Source: Enteractinococcus helveticum (lineage in GTDB: Bacteria > Actinomycetota > Actinomycetes > Actinomycetales > Micrococcaceae). From it: DNA of 64,000 nucleotides. Location: assembly GCF_001657475.1 (NCBI RefSeq), contig NZ_LXEY01000012.1:1-64000 (forward strand), given 5' to 3'. The position numbers and the translations under genes are program-made. This document shows, in pieces, positions 1-9,374 of this stretch (its first letter is position 1; every line of letters begins with the position of its first letter). The notes beneath the pieces are model-generated. The model made no database searches. It was not told the DNA's origin and saw nothing but the letters and a program-made list of their open reading frames with translations.

Positions 1-227
<227 letters not shown>

Positions 228-555
228 CACACCCTACTTTTTCAGGTAGCAATGCCGGAACGGGGTGTGTGCGGTGGGCAGCAAAAGGCCCACCACGACC
301 CACCACAACCAATGATGGGGCAAACACAGCATGGGTACACAACAACAACGTCCACGATCCACAAGCATTGCAAGCGTGCTCGCGTCGACTATACGGTTCC
401 AGCAACAACACCCGACACCCAGACACCCTGGGTGCGGGCCGCGTCCAAAAGCAACATCTATAACAACATAGAGGTCCACATCACCCCGGGTTCCGGGGTG
501 CGTGACCCCACAAAGTTTCCCCGGCTACTGCCAGCGCAGTGGTTGGTGGGCTAGG
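228..555 (+). other. 23S-5S internal transcribed spacer
   Basis: About 330 bases between 23S and 5S, with no tRNA and no credible gene. It holds a perfect hairpin at 482-500 (CACCCCGG, loop GTT, CCGGGGTG), which may be an rRNA-processing stem. Short open frames here lack ribosome sites and coding character. Confidence 0.7.
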
Positions 556-673
556 GTTACGGTGGTTATAGCGTGGGGGAAACGCCCGGTCCCATTCCGA
601 ACCCGGAAGCTAAGACCCACAGCGCCGATGGTACTGCACCCGGGAGGGTGTGGGAGAGTAGGACACCGCCGGA
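556..673 (+). rRNA. rrf: 5S ribosomal RNA
   Basis: Starts GTTACGGTGGTTATAGCG, has the internal CCCGGTCCCATTCCGAACC loop A/B signature, and ends near GAGAGTAGGACACCGCCGGA. The length of about 118 bases is normal for 5S. It follows 23S directly, so it closes the rRNA operon. Confidence 0.96.
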
Positions 674-683
674 CAACCATTCA

Positions 684-718
684 CCAGACCCCCTGACACC
701 CCGTGTCAGGGGTCTGGC
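684..718 (+). terminator. rRNA operon terminator
   Basis: A strong stem pairs CCAGACC..CTGACAC with GTGTCAG..GGTCTGG, with one bulged base and a short loop. It begins about ten bases after 5S. No long T tract follows, as is common in actinobacteria. Confidence 0.85.
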
Positions 719-1089
719 ATTTAAGCACACGAAATTGCATGGCGCTCGTGCGTTATCGAGGCATGACGCTGCGTCGCAGGATGGTGAGCGTGAGCACGGT
801 ATCCTCCAGTGCTATGACTGAGTGTTTCTCACATACAGTCTGTAATCAATGCCGAGCGTGATCTGGGATATCCGGTTCGTCGCACGGCGGTTGACTGGAT
901 TTGATCACTCTCAGGCCGGTTCCTAGTACAACAGACGTCCGGTATGACCACCCGTTATCAGTGCCAACTACTTCTGCACACACGAAGCTTAGTCCTTTGG
1001 CCATCGATCCGAAGTTTTAGGCTGGTCGTTTTCCAGGCATCAAGAGCACCTGGGAAGTGATGGATTCTTCCCCTTCACGGTTCAGGTGT
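719..1089. other. Gene-free stretch
   Basis: About 370 bases after the rRNA terminator. I see no open frame with coding character, no RNA gene and no clear promoter pair here. Confidence 0.5.
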
Positions 1090-1306
1090 CTAATCCTCCA
1101 TATACACGTGCTGAACGATTGGGCCGATACGTGTAGCTATCTCGTAGTTGATAGTGTCGGCGGCATTTGCCCTGAGGCCGACCGAAGGTGCATTGTCTGC
1201 TGGACCTCCGAAGACTTTCCCTAGATCTCCTGTTTGACGGGATGGTCCCCTGGTCTACTAGAGTCCGATCTATCCTCACGTGAATACCCCTGCGTGAGTT
1301 TTTACC
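1090..1306 (-). pseudogene. Alanine racemase, decayed C-terminal remnant
   Basis: Reading minus from about 1300, one frame gives HVRIDRTLVDQ, resembling the VRIxGRxxMDQ block of alanine racemases. A second frame then gives DLGKVFGGPADNAPS and, further on, DTINYEIATRIGPIVQHVY before a stop at 1090-1092. That matches the family's C-terminal end (GTINYE..TRI.PRV.RVY). The two pieces are in different frames, so there is a frameshift near 1225-1240. The N-terminal PLP-lysine half is absent. Intact alanine racemase makes D-alanine for peptidoglycan; a functional copy is presumably elsewhere in the genome. The assignment rests on motif recall. Confidence 0.7.
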
Positions 1307-1500
1307 TGGCCTATGCGGACCCACAGTGATAGGGCACGATCTTCGACCAACGTCGGCCCGATCCCACGAAACGTCACCCCAGTGCGGAATTTGGTCAAGG
1401 TGCTAGCCGATGGGTCATGGTTGCATGATTCCGTGCATAAACCAGCGCTGACGCCTGTTCAGCGTGCAGCGCTGGCCCAGCACATACTGGAAATGTTTGA

Positions 1501-1878
1501 CTACACCGTTACTGCTGGATGCCGGTAGGCGTGGGCGGCGGAGACTAGGCTGCGTATCGCAAACACTCCGTAGGCTATCAACAACACCCACGTGATCGTA
1601 CTGGTGATAACGATTGCGGGCTGGGCCGCCGTCCCGGCGAACAGGGTGCCAAGGTCCATGACGTGCATGAACGTTGCACCCAGACCAACCAGAGCCACGA
1701 TGAGTCCGATAATGGTGCCGGCGATTTCGCTCAACAGGTCAAGGACGGCACAGGCAACAAGCGCGAAGCCGAGCATCGAGGGAATGAGTGCGATCCAGGT
1801 GGCCGGCGACGTCATGCCGTAGGCGGCACCACCCACCAGGATGAGCACAATACCGAAAATAACACTGACGCGTGACAT
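1501..1878 (-). CDS. Small four-helix membrane protein
   Basis: A 125-residue hydrophobic protein with about four predicted membrane helices (residues roughly 5-22, 30-50, 55-75, 90-115). I chose the ATG at 1878 because AAGGAG lies just upstream; an upstream in-frame ATG at 1935 would add a non-hydrophobic 19-residue tail. I recognise no family. It is monocistronic and lies downstream of the decayed racemase. Confidence 0.75.
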   Translation of the reverse strand: MSRVSVIFGIVLILVGGAAYGMTSPATWIALIPSMLGFALVACAVLDLLSEIAGTIIGLIVALVGLGATFMHVMDLGTLFAGTAAQPAIVITSTITWVLLIAYGVFAIRSLVSAAHAYRHPAVTV

Positions 1879-2027
1879 GATACTCCTTCCGAGTGGTCGC
1901 GGAAGCAGCGAGGCCGCATGCTCCGCGACTCTCATAACTTCATTATCCCACGCGTGTCAAGATTTGGTATGCCTGAGCGAGTGGAATGGATGAGGTTTTC
2001 GGTGGAACAGCGTGGCTACCTGGCGCC

Positions 2028-3725
2028 TCAGCTCTTGGCGGCGTTTAAATACGTGCGCCGGAAAGTACGTTCGGCGTGCCGATCACCTAGTAATAATAAG
2101 GTATTGGTTTCCTCGCCGCAGACGCGGTTCGTGGCAGGAAGTAAACGATTCTCCGAATCCAACGCACCGACGAGGTGGCAACCCGTTCTTGCCAAGATGT
2201 TGTCGTCTCGCAGCGCTATGCCATGGGAAGCTCGCGGTAGGGGCACGGTGAACAGCTCATTGCCTTCGGCGATGAGCACGCGATGAGAATTGCCGAGTTT
2301 ATTCCACATTGCGGTGGCACCAATAGCGGCATAGGACAAGACGCCGTCGGCACCGGCTCGGTATAGCGTGGCGACGTTGTGCTCTGAACTTGCACGAGAA
2401 ATGACCTGTAATTCGGGGCGCAGCCTGTGGCAGTAAAGGGTGAGATAGACGTTGAGGTCGTCGTCATGACTGGTGATTACCACCCCGGAGGCGTCGTGGA
2501 GGCCGGCCTGCTCGAGGATCTCGAGATCGGCGGCATCGCCTTCGATAAAGTTCAGGTGCTTGGGAACGCGAGACGGAACTTGTTCGACAATTGTGTAGGG
2601 GATGCGGGATTTTTCGAAGGTCTCAGCTACGGCACGACCAACCCTTCCACCACCGAGCACCAGTACGGGGCCTTCACGTTGTTGCGGGTTTTGGAACTGG
2701 TCATCGTAGACCTCTAGGTCGTTTCGGCTGCCCGCTATGATCACGACCATGCCCTCGTCAAGGATTGAATCCGGGGTCAGCCGCACCAGCCGCCCGCGAC
2801 GCATGACTGCCAAAATCTGTGCTTCAGATCGGATACACGCCTGGGCCTGTGCCAAAGTTTGGCCAACCAGTTTGGTGCCTTTCACAGCAGCTTCGGCTAC
2901 ATAGGTTTCACCGATCGCATCAATAATATGAGACCGACCGGTGGTGCCGAGGATCCGATTGGCCAGTTCAGTGCCCAGCGTCGAGCTGAGTTGCACCACG
3001 TGATCAGCGCCAGCCAGTTTCAACACGTCGTGCGACGCTTTCTTATCAGCCGTGACGGTGATCAGCACGTCTTCACTGACGGCACGCACGGTGAAGGCCA
3101 CGTTGGTGTTGGTGGTATCGGCCTGTGTCGACACAACCATCCGCGCACGGTCAACCCCCGCTTTACGGTAGGTCATCGGGGAGTCCAAAGCGCCGACCAT
3201 CACCTGATAGCCCTCGTCTTTCAGACGACTGGCTTCAATGGGATCATCCACGAGCACCACCGTGGGGGTTTTGGTGCGCTTCGCCCGAGCGATCAGCGTG
3301 CGATTGACGGTATCAAGTCCCACTAACAACAGGTGCCCGTGCAGGTTGTCGGGCACTCTACGAGGCACTCGAGCCCTGTCACGCTCAGCAATCCAGGGTG
3401 TTACCACGAATTGGATAAAGAGGTACGGCAGCAGCACCAACAGCAGGAGGACCCCACTGACCAAGACCACCATGGAAAACAAGCGGCCGGCTGCAGAATC
3501 AAACGTAATATCGCCATAGCCCAGCGTGGACATCGTGGTGATAGTCCAATACAGTGCTGTGCTCCAGTCGTGAGTTTCGCCCTCGCGCGCCATGAGCCAA
3601 TGAAAGATCGCACTGTAGCTGAACAGTAATGCTATTCCGCCCAGCGCTATCCACAGCAACATCCGAGTGCGGCGACGCTTTTGCTGGGCCGGGAGGACCT
3701 GCGATTCGCCAGAAAAGTATTGCAT
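2028..3725 (-). CDS. Two-TM potassium channel with TrkA/RCK domains
   Basis: A 565-residue Kch-like potassium channel subunit. It has a membrane helix (about 22-45), a pore loop with the selectivity filter TLGYGD (67-72), and a second helix (about 80-110). Two TrkA-N (RCK) nucleotide-binding domains follow: the first begins near HGHLLLVGLD (about 128), the second near VLVLGGGRVGRAVAE (about 355), and a TrkA-C-like segment lies between them. RCK domains gate conductance by binding nucleotides or ions. The protein should form a tetramer in the cell membrane and control potassium flux. The gene stands alone, about 44 bases upstream of the permease remnant's 3' end. The ATG start gives the expected short cytoplasmic N-terminus. 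Confidence 0.92.
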   Translation of the reverse strand: MQYFSGESQVLPAQQKRRRTRMLLWIALGGIALLFSYSAIFHWLMAREGETHDWSTALYWTITTMSTLGYGDITFDSAAGRLFSMVVLVSGVLLLLVLLPYLFIQFVVTPWIAERDRARVPRRVPDNLHGHLLLVGLDTVNRTLIARAKRTKTPTVVLVDDPIEASRLKDEGYQVMVGALDSPMTYRKAGVDRARMVVSTQADTTNTNVAFTVRAVSEDVLITVTADKKASHDVLKLAGADHVVQLSSTLGTELANRILGTTGRSHIIDAIGETYVAEAAVKGTKLVGQTLAQAQACIRSEAQILAVMRRGRLVRLTPDSILDEGMVVIIAGSRNDLEVYDDQFQNPQQREGPVLVLGGGRVGRAVAETFEKSRIPYTIVEQVPSRVPKHLNFIEGDAADLEILEQAGLHDASGVVITSHDDDLNVYLTLYCHRLRPELQVISRASSEHNVATLYRAGADGVLSYAAIGATAMWNKLGNSHRVLIAEGNELFTVPLPRASHGIALRDDNILARTGCHLVGALDSENRLLPATNRVCGEETNTLLLLGDRHAERTFRRTYLNAAKS

Positions 3726-3769
3726 AGTGGACTTATCGTACTCTCTTATTGGGACAACGCAGTACCGCG

Positions 3770-4519
3770 CTAGTTGACGTTGATTTCACGACGTCGGAAT
3801 CCACACAGCCCAATGCCAGCAATGACGACGGCGATGCCCAACAACACGGCAGTTGGCAGCAGGGCGAAGTCATCCACCGGCACTGTGGGCAGGTGCCACA
3901 ATGGTGATAGGGCGCGGAACCACTGTGGCAGATCCAACAGGTCGGCGAATGAATCCACGATCGCGATCACCGCCACCACCAGCCAGCAGACCAGGGTCAT
4001 GACTCGCGGGACCACCCCAAAACAGCCAGCCGCCGGCCCCAGCACCGCGAGAATGGCAGCGGCCAGATGTGAGGCAACGACGTCGCCCAGCAGGGCACCA
4101 TTGCGGGTCACCGCTGCCGCAGCGATCCCGGTGCCCACCAAGATCAGTAGGGCACCGATTGCCACTACGGTGACGTGCGCGCTAAGCCAGCCGGGACGAC
4201 TCACCGGGGTGGCGAGTACGACTGCGGCATGGCCGAAGTGTTCTTCGGTGCGTAGGGTTTGGACGGCATAGACGACGTAGGCGGTAACCAACATTCCCAC
4301 AAAAGGACCCAGAAAACTGATATACCCATCCAGCAGTTGCTCTGTGCTGAAGACGGCTTGGAGTTCGGACGGCATCGTATCGCCGGCGTCAAGCATGGCT
4401 TGGGTAAATAAGCCATTGATGACCCAGAGCGCGAGGATACCGAAACCCCAGCCCAGGGTGCCGCCGCCGACTTTGGCCATATCGCCGACCGCCCGGAGCA
4501 CAAATGCGGCCCCCAGCAC
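3770..4519 (-). pseudogene. ABC-2 exporter permease, C-terminal fragment
   Basis: 249 hydrophobic residues with about six helices. They resemble the C-terminal half of actinobacterial ABC permeases of the polyketide/macrolide exporter type (normally about 520-540 residues), including an LRAVGD segment near the start and the conserved LSPLWHLP stretch late on. The N-terminal half and any partner ATPase are missing. The reading frame continues upstream of the GTG at 4519 without interruption to the TAG that ends the preceding gene, so no natural start region is visible. I read this as a 5'-deleted gene rather than a short functional protein. Confidence 0.6.
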
Positions 4520-4537
4520 GGCCCTGGCGCAAGACGA

Positions 4538-5104
4538 CTAGCTGGTCTGGGTGTTTTCCCCGCGCAGCAGCACTGCGGTGAGTATAAGTAGGACCGCAAC
4601 AGAAGCTGGAACGGTGAGAGCAACAGTGCTTGGCAATAGCCAGGCGATCAGCCCAACGACTATCGGGATGGATACTGCAGCGAAAATGTAGGCGCGACTG
4701 TCGTAGACCCAACTAAACGGCAAAAAGTGTGCCCCGACCAGCACAGCTAGGAACCATGGGACCATAGCTGGCACGGCCAGGGTTGCACCGATCATCAGGG
4801 GAACGAATAAAATTTGGGCAGCACCCAGCAGCCCGGCTAGTACGCCCAGGGGGTTGCCTTTTGCAAACGGGTCCAGTCGGAGAGGTTTGGCCACGAGCAA
4901 GCTGAGTGGAAAGAGCACTCCTGCGCCAAAAACGTAGACCAGCGCCAGAATGTCTGTGTCGGTGATCAGCGTGCCCAGGATCGTGAAAGTGGTCCACAGC
5001 AGGATCCCGGCGACGATGGCGTTGAGGCCTCGTCCGGTTCGCTGGCTGATGTCACGGCGCAGGTGCGATAAGCCTTCTGCAGAGGTGGCTAGGGCGGTTG
5101 TCAT
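4538..5104 (-). CDS. Multi-span membrane protein (DUF7010-like)
   Basis: 188 residues with a charged N-terminus (about 1-25), then six or so hydrophobic segments with the spacing of the small DUF7010/YbhQ-like family. The family name is from memory and function is unknown. The ATG at 5104 starts MTTALATSAEG. The stop TAG at 4538 is in the same frame as the downstream permease fragment, so the two may lie either side of a deletion junction. Confidence 0.65.
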   Translation of the reverse strand: MTTALATSAEGLSHLRRDISQRTGRGLNAIVAGILLWTTFTILGTLITDTDILALVYVFGAGVLFPLSLLVAKPLRLDPFAKGNPLGVLAGLLGAAQILFVPLMIGATLAVPAMVPWFLAVLVGAHFLPFSWVYDSRAYIFAAVSIPIVVGLIAWLLPSTVALTVPASVAVLLILTAVLLRGENTQTS

Positions 5105-5235
5105 GTCGTCTCACTTAGTATTGGATGGGCACGGTCGATTCTAACGACACTTTGTGCACTGAGTGTGCATCTAACACCAAGTTGAGTAGCGGCACTGAAG
5201 TCAATGCCAACCCAAGGGAATGCCCACACCTATTA

Positions 5236-6504
5236 TCAGGCGTCTGTTCGTGCGTGGAGCCTCGGTGCCAGTGCAATTGCGGGAATGATGATCAGGGCAA
5301 GGATGCCGCCGACAATGGTGACGATGCCAAATCCAGTAGCGCTCATGAGTACACCTGAGAACACCCCGGCGCCTGCACCGAAAATTTGATACCAGACGTC
5401 AATGCTGCCTTGGGTGGCGGCTCGAGTTTCTGGTTGAGTGCCATGAACGACCAGCGTGGTGCCCGAGACGAGGCCAACGTTCCAACCGATGCCAAGTAAC
5501 ACCAGCGCGAGTACCAACGCGGAAAGGCTTTCTCCTGGTGCAAACGCGGCCACCAGCCCGGATGCCAACAAGGTCAGACCGCCCGAGATGGCCATGATCC
5601 GTGGGCCAATTTTGTCGACCAGGGGTCCGGTGATCAGCGATGGTAGCCACATTGCTGCAACGTGGAGTCCGATGACCAGTCCGATAGCTCCCATGGAATG
5701 GTCATGTGCGCGCATGTGCACTGGCGTCATCGTCATAATCCCGACCATGACGACCTGCGAGATGACCAGCACTAACGCGCCGACTCGCACGAGCCTTGAA
5801 GGTTTATCGGCCGGTGTTTTGGGAGTGATGGTGTCAGCTTGTGGATTGTTTTGGGCTTCAAGCTGCTTGGCCACCAGGTAGGGGTCGGGGCGCAACATAG
5901 TCACCAGGATGACACCGGCGGTGATGTAGGCGACGGCCGCCAGTAAGAACGGTCCTGCGAGCGTTGGCAGGCCGAAGCGTTCGGCCAGGCCGCCCAGGGG
6001 CTCAATGAGGTTGGGCCCGGCGACCGCCCCGATGGTGGTGGCTACCATGGCCGTACTGATGGCGGTGCCTTTGCGGTTGGCCGGAGCCAGGTCGGTGCCG
6101 GCGTAGCGGGCTTGCATATTGGTCGCAGTGCCTGCCCCGTACATGAATAGGGAGAGAAATAGCAGCACCGGGCTGACAAAGTGAGTGGCGGCCACGACGC
6201 CGATGGCGCCGATCCCGCCGGTGATGAATCCGAAACCCAGTGCCTTGCGGCGTCCAGAGCGTTGGGCGGCTCGCCCCACAATGAATGCAGTCAGCGCAGC
6301 GCCCAGGGTAAACAGCGCCGTGGGGAGGCCGGATAGGGCGTCGCTGCCAAGCATGTCCTGAGCGATCAGGGCGCCTACTGAAATGCCTGCGGCCAGCCCG
6401 GCCCCACCAAACGATTGACTAATCAGCACGGTGGTCAGGGTGCGACGGTGCAGCTGTTGTTGTCGACGGGGCGTGATGGTTTCAGCAACGGTGGTCAAGG
6501 ACAA
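5236..6504 (-). CDS. MFS transporter
   Basis: A 422-residue major facilitator protein with twelve predicted helices and a central cytoplasmic loop of about 35 polar residues (near 210-245) separating two six-helix halves. The loop between helices 2 and 3 carries GRAAQRSGRRKALG, the signature MFS motif A. Substrate is not evident; drug or metabolite export by proton antiport is the usual role. The start is TTG at 6504, with AGGAGCCC five bases upstream, giving MSLTTVAET. No regulator sits next to it. Confidence 0.9.
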   Translation of the reverse strand: MSLTTVAETITPRRQQQLHRRTLTTVLISQSFGGAGLAAGISVGALIAQDMLGSDALSGLPTALFTLGAALTAFIVGRAAQRSGRRKALGFGFITGGIGAIGVVAATHFVSPVLLFLSLFMYGAGTATNMQARYAGTDLAPANRKGTAISTAMVATTIGAVAGPNLIEPLGGLAERFGLPTLAGPFLLAAVAYITAGVILVTMLRPDPYLVAKQLEAQNNPQADTITPKTPADKPSRLVRVGALVLVISQVVMVGIMTMTPVHMRAHDHSMGAIGLVIGLHVAAMWLPSLITGPLVDKIGPRIMAISGGLTLLASGLVAAFAPGESLSALVLALVLLGIGWNVGLVSGTTLVVHGTQPETRAATQGSIDVWYQIFGAGAGVFSGVLMSATGFGIVTIVGGILALIIIPAIALAPRLHARTDA

Positions 6505-6693
6505 GGGCTCCTGTGTAGGGCGATGATGGTGGTTACACCCTACCGGGCCGCATTTGAGCAGCTGGAAGTGTCAACGGCCTGTATAAGACCGAATTGATCT
6601 ATGCCTGCCCGGCCGAAGTCGAAGTCGACTATCAATATGACCCAGGCTCATGCTCCTGACCTCCGTATAGAAACCGGAACAACCCAGGGCGAT

Positions 6694-7440
6694 TTAGTTT
6701 TTGGCACGGCGGTGATGCCGGGTGCCCTGGCGTCGGCGCAGGCGGGAAAGGGTTTGTTGGGCTTCTTGACTTAGCGTCGCGGGATCGTTCGACAGGCGTT
6801 GGGATAGTTCCGCAACGATGTGGGCGATGGACTCATTGCAGGTCAATATGTGCGTATTGAGTTGCGCCAGCGAGTGCTGTGACTCTTCGGGCAGGACGTC
6901 GTCTTGGGAAGCTTTTTGCAGCGTCTTATCCACGTCCAAGGACAGATCGCGCACCTGTTCAAAGAGGACAGTGACATCAGCGATGTGCCGGATGAGTTGC
7001 TCATTATCGGTCAGTGCTGACAGGAAATCCCACCACGTGCCAAGCATCGTGGCGACTTGGCGGCCCTCGTCTGCAACCGTCTGGCGAAGCGCTTGCGTAT
7101 CAGCTAAAAGTTGAGCTGCATGAGCATCTGGGTCCAGGGTGGGGAGCTGTCGGGGCTCGATATGACCTCGGCTGGGCTCGCTGTGTTGGTCATCAGCCAA
7201 CTCGTGCAAAATTTCGGTGAGCGCCAGGCGGGTCACCGGTGCCCAACGTCGCTGGGCGGCGCGTTGGACGAATCGATCCAGAAATAACGTCGTCAATAAG
7301 AAGGTCACAACCCCGGCCGCCAGGCCAGAGACAATGACCAGTTCCTGCCAGATCGTGGTGGTGACATCGATCCAAATCACCCCGGCGATGAGCAAGATGG
7401 CACATCCGATCACGATGCCATGTCGCACTGCATGCAGCAT
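6694..7440 (-). CDS. Two-TM membrane protein with helical cytoplasmic tail
   Basis: 248 residues. Two membrane helices lie at about 8-25 and 33-53. The remaining cytoplasmic region is almost entirely helical and probably coiled-coil (about 60-230), ending in a very basic tail (RRRQGTRHHRRAKN). I recognise no family. The layout resembles membrane-tethered scaffold proteins, but no function can be assigned. It is separated from its neighbours by 80-190 bases and appears monocistronic. Confidence 0.75.
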   Translation of the reverse strand: MLHAVRHGIVIGCAILLIAGVIWIDVTTTIWQELVIVSGLAAGVVTFLLTTLFLDRFVQRAAQRRWAPVTRLALTEILHELADDQHSEPSRGHIEPRQLPTLDPDAHAAQLLADTQALRQTVADEGRQVATMLGTWWDFLSALTDNEQLIRHIADVTVLFEQVRDLSLDVDKTLQKASQDDVLPEESQHSLAQLNTHILTCNESIAHIVAELSQRLSNDPATLSQEAQQTLSRLRRRQGTRHHRRAKN

Positions 7441-7524
7441 GCTGTTCCTCCACCTTCAAAAATTCGGTCCCGAAATGCTTGGTTCTGCTCACCAGGGTGC
7501 TTCCCATGATAGAGACCAAAACGG

Positions 7525-8592
7525 TTAGGGGTGTTCAGGATGCAGGTCCGAGTGTGGGGCGGCTACGTGGTGGAGCAGTTCGTGGATGCGCCGGTCGATG
7601 AGCCGCCAGCGCCGGTGCCGGCCCTGTGTTCGGGGTTCGGTGATGCCGGCGTCGTAGAGTTTTCGAAGCGCCTGGGTGACGGCGTTGGGGGTGGAGTCCA
7701 CGGCTGCGGCGAGTTCTGTGACGGTGGCTTCCGGAGCCGCATGCAGGGCGATGAGGAGTTTGAGCCGGGTGGGGTCCGCACACACGGCAAATGCGGTGGT
7801 CCACTGGTCAACTTCGGGTTCCATGCGAGCCACGGCGGCCTCGGCGATCATTCCGTGGTCGGTTCCGGCGTCGACGGCGCAGGCTTTGGTGGCGGTGATA
7901 ATGTGCTGCATCTGCACGTGGTGCCCGGGCGCGACCCCGGCGGCCTGGTCGAGGGTAAAAATCTCGGTCAGCGGGGTAGCGGTCACGCGGTGAAACCCGG
8001 CTTGGCGAACGAGTGCGACGGTGTCTTGGATGCTGCGGGCCTGTGCCAGGGGCAGTTCGTTGGCGATGGTGCCGCCGTAGTGGTCGACGAAACCCTCGGT
8101 GGTGTTGGCTTCCAGGCCATTGGGGAACCAGGGCGCATCCACGATGACCAGTCGTCCCCCGGGGCGCAGCAGGTTCTTCCAGTTCAACAGGGCGGCCAAA
8201 GGGTCGCGCAGCGTCCACATGACATACCGGTTGGTGATCGCATCGAAACTTTCGGGTGCAAAGGCCGGTGCGATGGCGTCGCCGAGCGCAAAGACGGGGT
8301 TGTGTTGATCGTTGGTGGCCCGACGTTGGGCGCGTTCACCGGCGACTGCTAGCATGCCCGCCGAGAGATCGGTTGCCGTAACGCAATACCCAAGGTCGGC
8401 CAGCAGAAACGCCAGGTAGCCCGAGCCGGTGCCCAGATCCAGCACGTCGGTTACGTCGTCGTCCAATGCGTGGACAAGGGCGCGGGTCCAGGCGGCTTGG
8501 TCGGCGTCGTGGCGGTCGGAGCGTTGTTGGTGGGCGTCGTAGGCGCGGGCACGACCGTCCCAGTAGCGGGTGATACTGGCTTGAATATTCAT
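7525..8592 (-). CDS. SAM methyltransferase fused to ArsR-type HTH
   Basis: 355 residues. The N-terminal class I methyltransferase has motif I LDLGTGSGY (51-59), a GDA...FD motif near 108-120 and a post-motif LRPGGRLVIVDAPW. The C-terminal part (about 258-345) is an ArsR-like winged helix: FAVCADPTRLKLLIAL, then VTELAAAVDSTPNAVTQALRKLYDAG. The methyltransferase half probably uses S-adenosylmethionine; its acceptor is unknown. The HTH half could make the protein a regulator of its own operon. Its start overlaps the ATPase stop by ATGA, so the two are translationally coupled. The gene ends the importer operon. Confidence 0.85.
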   Translation of the reverse strand: MNIQASITRYWDGRARAYDAHQQRSDRHDADQAAWTRALVHALDDDVTDVLDLGTGSGYLAFLLADLGYCVTATDLSAGMLAVAGERAQRRATNDQHNPVFALGDAIAPAFAPESFDAITNRYVMWTLRDPLAALLNWKNLLRPGGRLVIVDAPWFPNGLEANTTEGFVDHYGGTIANELPLAQARSIQDTVALVRQAGFHRVTATPLTEIFTLDQAAGVAPGHHVQMQHIITATKACAVDAGTDHGMIAEAAVARMEPEVDQWTTAFAVCADPTRLKLLIALHAAPEATVTELAAAVDSTPNAVTQALRKLYDAGITEPRTQGRHRRWRLIDRRIHELLHHVAAPHSDLHPEHP

Positions 8593-9374
8593 CGAAGTGG
8601 ACCTTTCTGGGCCAGTTCCGGGTGCAGGCTAAACGACAGTTGTAGGTGGCCGCCGAGTCGGTGGCGTGCCGCGTGAATGCCATAAACGCGCTCGATCAGC
8701 TCGGGTTGCAGCACGTGGTCTGGGGTGCCGGTTGCGGCGATGCGGCCGTGGTCGAGCATGATGAGTTCATCGCAGTACTGGGCGGCCAAATTCAGATCGT
8801 GCAGCACAATGAGCGTGGTGACGTCCAGGCCGCGGACCAGGGCGAGGATTTCGTGTTGGTAGCGGATATCCAGGTGGTTGGTTGGTTCATCCAGTAACAG
8901 GTGTTGGCCCTGTTGAGCCAGGGCACGGGCGATCAGCACCCGTTGGCGCTCGCCGCCCGACAGGCTCGCAAATATTCGGTGGCCCAGGTGTGCCACCCCG
9001 ACGCGCTCCAGGGCTTGGGCAGCAATACGGTGGTCAGAGGGTTTGGTGCGGGCAAATGGTTTCAGATAGGGGGCACGGCCCAGCAGTACCATCTCGCCCA
9101 CGGTGATCGTGGTGTCGGACTCGGATTCTTGGACGACGACGGACAGTTGCTGAGCGATTTGCCGTGGACTGAGCTGTTCCAGGGGTGTCTCGTTGATGGT
9201 TACGCTGCCGGCCTGGGGTGGCAAGGCGCCGTGCAGCAAGCGTAGCAGGGTGGTTTTGCCCGAGCCGTTGGGCCCGATCAGTCCCAGCACACGGCCAGGT
9301 GCGGTGGTCAGGGAAACGTCGTCGACCACGCGGTGAGCACCGTATGCGTAGGTGAGGTTGTGGCCGGTGATCAT
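8589..9374 (-). CDS. FecCD-type importer ATPase (candidate F420-0 uptake)
   Basis: 261 residues of a BtuD/FecE-like ABC ATPase: Walker A GPNGSGKTT near 34-42, signature LSGGERQR near 140, Walker B LLLDEPTNHLD near 160, and a switch histidine in VLHDLNLAAQY. It would drive import through the neighbouring permease. The gene overlaps the binding-protein stop and the methyltransferase start by 4 bp each. The sequence fits the ATPase of the proposed actinobacterial coenzyme F420-0 uptake cassette as I remember it, but siderophore or cobalamin import by the same superfamily cannot be excluded. Confidence 0.85.
   Translation of the reverse strand: MITGHNLTYAYGAHRVVDDVSLTTAPGRVLGLIGPNGSGKTTLLRLLHGALPPQAGSVTINETPLEQLSPRQIAQQLSVVVQESESDTTITVGEMVLLGRAPYLKPFARTKPSDHRIAAQALERVGVAHLGHRIFASLSGGERQRVLIARALAQQGQHLLLDEPTNHLDIRYQHEILALVRGLDVTTLIVLHDLNLAAQYCDELIMLDHGRIAATGTPDHVLQPELIERVYGIHAARHRLGGHLQLSFSLHPELAQKGPLR

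Noticed and set aside
1313-1528. 71-residue plus-strand open frame
   Set aside because: No ribosome site, overlaps the 3' end of the opposite membrane-protein gene, and matches no family; the tail (LTPVQRAALAQHILEMF) is plausible but insufficient.
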